Assembly: GCF_937924975.1 (NCBI RefSeq)
Contig: NZ_CALEYG010000023.1
Span: forward strand, 1 to 8,629
Direction of reading: 5' to 3'
DNA length: 8,629 nucleotides
From: an uncultured Stomatobaculum sp.
GTDB lineage: Bacteria > Bacillota > Clostridia > Lachnospirales > Lachnospiraceae
Position 1 is the first letter of the stretch, and each line of letters opens with the position of its first letter. The notes under the pieces are model-generated. The model saw nothing but the letters and a program-made list of their open reading frames with translations, did not search any database and had not been told where the DNA came from. Of the stretch, positions 7,280-8,629 are shown one piece after another. Position numbers and translations under genes: made by a program.

Positions 7280-8214
7280 TTCCGTTTCATCTCCTCGATT
7301 GCATTTTTCAAGTTACCGATGCTAAGTACCTTAAGGCTTGTGTAGGGTTTGAGTTTCAGCTTGTCCGCGTAGCTCATGGTTCCGCTTACATTCCAGATTT
7401 CTTCGTATTCTTTCCAGGGCAGTTTCTCTAACCCCGTCAGATCCGAGCGAAGATCACAGTTTAAATCCTCTGCCTCCTCGCTGATATCCACGCGTGAGAA
7501 GATTAAAATTTTCGGGAGCTTGCTCTTTTCCCGGAGCTGCTTTTCCTCGTACTTTTTCAGTAATTCCAGTCGCTTTTGCAGCTCCTGTTTCTCATCTTCC
7601 GCAGCCTTTACTTTGTCCATCGCCTCGCGGACCTTTTCTTCCCGCACTGCGAGCTCCTTTTCGAAGTCGGACCTAAGCTCCTCTTTTTCTGCCTCAAGGC
7701 GCCGTACCTGCTTTTCGAGATTTCGCTTTTCTCCCTGCTCATTGTCGAGCTGTATGCGAAACTCCTGCTTGGCCTCTTTGCTCTGCTTCTTATAAGCCTG
7801 GAACTCCTGCTGTAACGCTGCCAGTTGCTGTTGGAGCACCTCTATCTTTCCCTGTAAAGTCGTTTCGTCCACGTCTTCCTCCTGCTTTCTTGTTTCCGTT
7901 TCTGTTGTCTGTCCTGTGCTGTCTGTTTCCTTTGGATCCGTCAATATCGCACCGGAGACATCCGCCTTCACCTCCTTGTAATACAGCTCCTGTAACGCAG
8001 CCTCAAACTCGGGCGATCGGTCTATCTGCTGATAGATAATCGGCAGCGGCATCAAATGCGCCCGTTTCAACGAGTAGCCCGGCAGCGTACAGCCCGCGCT
8101 CTCAAAGAATTGCTTCAGAATACGCTGCCGCTCCGCAACCGGCGTCTGTTTCAGCTGGTCTTTGAAGACCTGCCGATTCACAAGCGCTGGTTTCGATGGC
8201 TTCTTTTTACTCAA
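7276..8214 (-). CDS. Coiled-coil protein, first gene of McrBC-like operon (TTG start)
   Basis: 312 residues from a TTG at 8214. A perfect AAGGAGGT lies eight bases upstream, which favours this start over a TTG at 8292 that lacks one. The N-terminus is basic (MSKKKPSKPALVNRQVFKDQ). Residues ~10-85 are predicted helical and globular (ERQRILKQFFESAGCTLPGY). Residues 86-116 form an acidic, Thr/Glu-rich linker. Residues ~117-230 are a long heptad-type coiled coil rich in Glu, Lys, Gln and Leu. Residues ~233-312 form a small C-terminal domain (KLPKILIFSRVDIS ... TSLKVLSIGNLKNAIEEM). No enzyme motif, signal peptide or membrane segment is seen. The stop overlaps the NTPase start (ATGA), so it belongs to the same operon. 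Its codons look more A/T-rich than those of the next two genes. I do not recognise the family. By analogy with coiled-coil regions in some McrBC relatives (CoCoNuT-type systems), it may be a sensor or scaffold; this is inference. Confidence 0.85.
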   Translation of the reverse strand: MSKKKPSKPALVNRQVFKDQLKQTPVAERQRILKQFFESAGCTLPGYSLKRAHLMPLPIIYQQIDRSPEFEAALQELYYKEVKADVSGAILTDPKETDSTGQTTETETRKQEEDVDETTLQGKIEVLQQQLAALQQEFQAYKKQSKEAKQEFRIQLDNEQGEKRNLEKQVRRLEAEKEELRSDFEKELAVREEKVREAMDKVKAAEDEKQELQKRLELLKKYEEKQLREKSKLPKILIFSRVDISEEAEDLNCDLRSDLTGLEKLPWKEYEEIWNVSGTMSYADKLKLKPYTSLKVLSIGNLKNAIEEMKRK

Positions 8215-8222
8215 CCTGTTGT

Positions 8223-8230
8223 ACCTCCTT
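8223..8230 (-). promoter_or_regulatory. Strong Shine-Dalgarno that sets a TTG start for the coiled-coil gene
   Basis: AAGGAGGT on the minus strand, eight bases before TTG at 8214-8212. The in-frame upstream alternative (TTG at 8292) would put this perfect ribosome binding site inside the coding region and has no comparable site of its own. The shorter protein is therefore the better call. Confidence 0.8.
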
Positions 8231-8332
8231 CTCTTCGGTATACATCCATTCTGCTTCAATTTTCCACAGAATGCAATTCCCACATTTGTCAAATTTTACA
8301 TATCTTTTTTGGTCTAATCTCCCATTTTCGAT

Positions 8333-8394
8333 ATGTATCAGGTATGCTTCCACAAATTTTCACCGTAAAACCAGACAATTCTTACATGTATCAG
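8333..8394. repeat. Direct 9-bp repeat pair ATGTATCAG upstream of the defence operon
   Basis: ATGTATCAG occurs at 8333-8341 and again at 8386-8394, 53 bp apart start to start (about five helical turns), in the gap where the operon's control signals should be. This is seen directly. A regulator-binding role is speculative, and a 9-bp match in AT-rich DNA could be chance. Confidence 0.35.
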
Positions 8395-8414
8395 AAAAAT
8401 AAACTTATTTTTGA

Positions 8415-8443
8415 TTGACATCACTTCATAATTTCTGTATAGT
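8415..8443 (+). promoter_or_regulatory. Strong sigma-A promoter, divergent from the defence operon
   Basis: On the plus strand a perfect TTGACA (8415-8420) is followed after exactly 17 bases by TATAGT (8438-8443). It predicts transcription starting near 8450, directed away from the coiled-coil gene. The first downstream feature is an intrinsic terminator rather than a coding sequence. Confidence 0.75.
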
Positions 8444-8449
8444 ACGGTA

Positions 8450-8511
8450 GTTCGTTTTTGAGAGGACAGAGAAAGAGGGTAGCGACAGAAGTGTCGCCGC
8501 CCTCTTTTTTT
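8450..8511 (+). ncRNA. Predicted orphan small RNA of about 62 nt
   Basis: The consensus-like promoter at 8415-8443 and the terminator at 8472-8511 bracket a transcript of about 62 nt. It would have a short single-stranded, purine-rich 5' part (GAGAGGACAGAGAAAG) and a 3' terminator hairpin. No start codon with a ribosome binding site produces a peptide within it. I recognise no known RNA family. It is either an independent small RNA or an attenuated leader of a plus-strand gene beyond the right edge; the separate promoter at 8594-8623 makes the first slightly more likely. Both ends are predicted from sequence only. Confidence 0.5.
8472..8511 (+). terminator. Intrinsic terminator with seven-T tract
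   Basis: AAAGAGGG (8472-8479) pairs with CCCTCTTT (8500-8507). After a T-G wobble and an A/C mismatch, GCGACA (8482-8487) pairs with TGTCGC (8492-8497) around a GAAG loop. The stem runs straight into seven T residues (8505-8511). This is a textbook Rho-independent terminator for the plus strand. On the minus strand the matching tract (CTCTTTCTCTG) is poor. Confidence 0.85.
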
Positions 8512-8559
8512 GTAGCAATCAACCGAACTCTCACGGCGATATCAGAAAATAGCTCGCCA

Positions 8560-8587
8560 GTACCTGAGATGTACCTGTAGTGGTACA
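8560..8587 (+). promoter_or_regulatory. Operator-like cluster of three GTAC half-sites
   Basis: GTACCTG occurs at 8560-8566 and again at 8571-8577, 11 bp apart, followed by GGTACA at 8582-8587. The second and third also form a perfect inverted repeat, TGTACC-N6-GGTACA (8570-8587). The cluster ends six bases before the -35 of the promoter at 8594-8623, the usual place for an activator such as a response regulator. The repeats are seen directly; the binding protein is unknown. Confidence 0.45.
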
Positions 8588-8593
8588 GTGAAT

Positions 8594-8623
8594 TTGTAAC
8601 ACCTCTGCCTGATAGATTATAAT
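8594..8623 (+). promoter_or_regulatory. Probable promoter for a plus-strand gene beyond the right edge
   Basis: TTGTAA (8594-8599) is followed after 18 bases by a perfect TATAAT (8618-8623). Transcription would begin near 8630, at or just outside the window, so the gene it serves is not visible. The imperfect -35 and the adjacent GTAC repeats fit an activator-dependent promoter. Confidence 0.5.
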
Positions 8624-8629
8624 GTCAGC

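Larger units (their letters stand above)
8215..8413. other. AT-rich leader/promoter region of the defence operon, no gene seen
   Basis: About 200 AT-rich bases upstream of the coiled-coil gene. I find no convincing minus-strand -35/-10 pair. A TTGACA at 8292-8287 has no -10 at proper distance, and a TATACC at 8242-8237 lies too close to the ribosome binding site. Two copies of ATGTATCAG (8333-8341 and 8386-8394) and a 7-bp inverted pair (ACATATC 8298-8304, GATATGT 8330-8336) are present and could bind a regulator. The operon promoter must lie here or further upstream, but I cannot place it. Confidence 0.5.

Noticed and set aside
8215..8292. A 26-codon N-terminal extension of the coiled-coil protein from a TTG at 8292
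   Set aside because: It has no ribosome binding site, lies in AT-rich leader sequence, and would bury the perfect AAGGAGGT at 8230-8223 inside the gene.
8491..8580. A short GTG-initiated frame (about 29 codons) reading out of the terminator
   Set aside because: The start sits in the terminator stem with no credible ribosome binding site, and the sequence shows no peptide-like feature.
8215..8629. CRISPR array, tRNA or insertion-sequence ends
   Set aside because: I saw no regularly spaced repeats of suitable length, no cloverleaf and no transposase or terminal inverted repeats here or elsewhere in the window.

Overview
The window looks like chromosomal DNA from a moderately high-GC Firmicute, probably a Lachnospiraceae-type anaerobe (oral genera such as Stomatobaculum or Oribacterium are a guess). 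The reasons are Gram-positive style Shine-Dalgarno sites (AAGGAGG), consensus-like sigma-A promoters in AT-rich gaps, and a Sec-exported surface protein with a bacterial C-type-lectin domain. All six protein genes are on the minus strand, so the gene order reads from the right edge to the left edge. The long plus-strand open frames are antisense shadows.

From right to left: (1) 8215-8629 is an AT-rich non-coding control region. It holds a strong plus-strand promoter followed about 30 nt later by an intrinsic terminator, which together predict an orphan RNA of about 62 nt. It also holds a second plus-strand promoter at the window edge, preceded by three GTAC-containing half-sites spaced 11-12 bp. 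(2) 8214-3490 is a tightly packed three-gene operon: a coiled-coil protein starting at TTG, a McrB-like AAA+ NTPase joined to it by a 4-nt ATGA overlap, and a McrC-like DUF2357/PD-(D/E)XK nuclease that overlaps the NTPase gene by 17 nt. I read this as a Type IV (McrBC-like) restriction or anti-phage module with a separate coiled-coil subunit. (3) 3444-2138 carries a RidA-family enamine/imine deaminase and a DUF1445 (D-glutamate cyclase-like, putative hydro-lyase) gene. Both are on the same strand with short gaps and no clear terminator between them and the nuclease gene. (4) 1862-2137 is a gap with a perfect 17-bp stem and then the promoter of the last gene. (5) 1861-1 is the N-terminal ~620 residues of a large secreted protein with a C-type-lectin-like domain, cut by the left edge.

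In the defence operon the NTPase would assemble and translocate or signal, and the McrC-like protein would cut nucleic acid. The coiled-coil protein is the least characterised part and may be a sensor or scaffold. The NTPase has NID where E. coli McrB has NTAD, and its N-terminal domain shows no recognition fold that I know. RidA and the DUF1445 protein form a plausible metabolic pair (dehydration/cyclisation chemistry plus clean-up of a reactive enamine/imine) and may be co-transcribed with the defence genes, but a functional link to defence is not shown.
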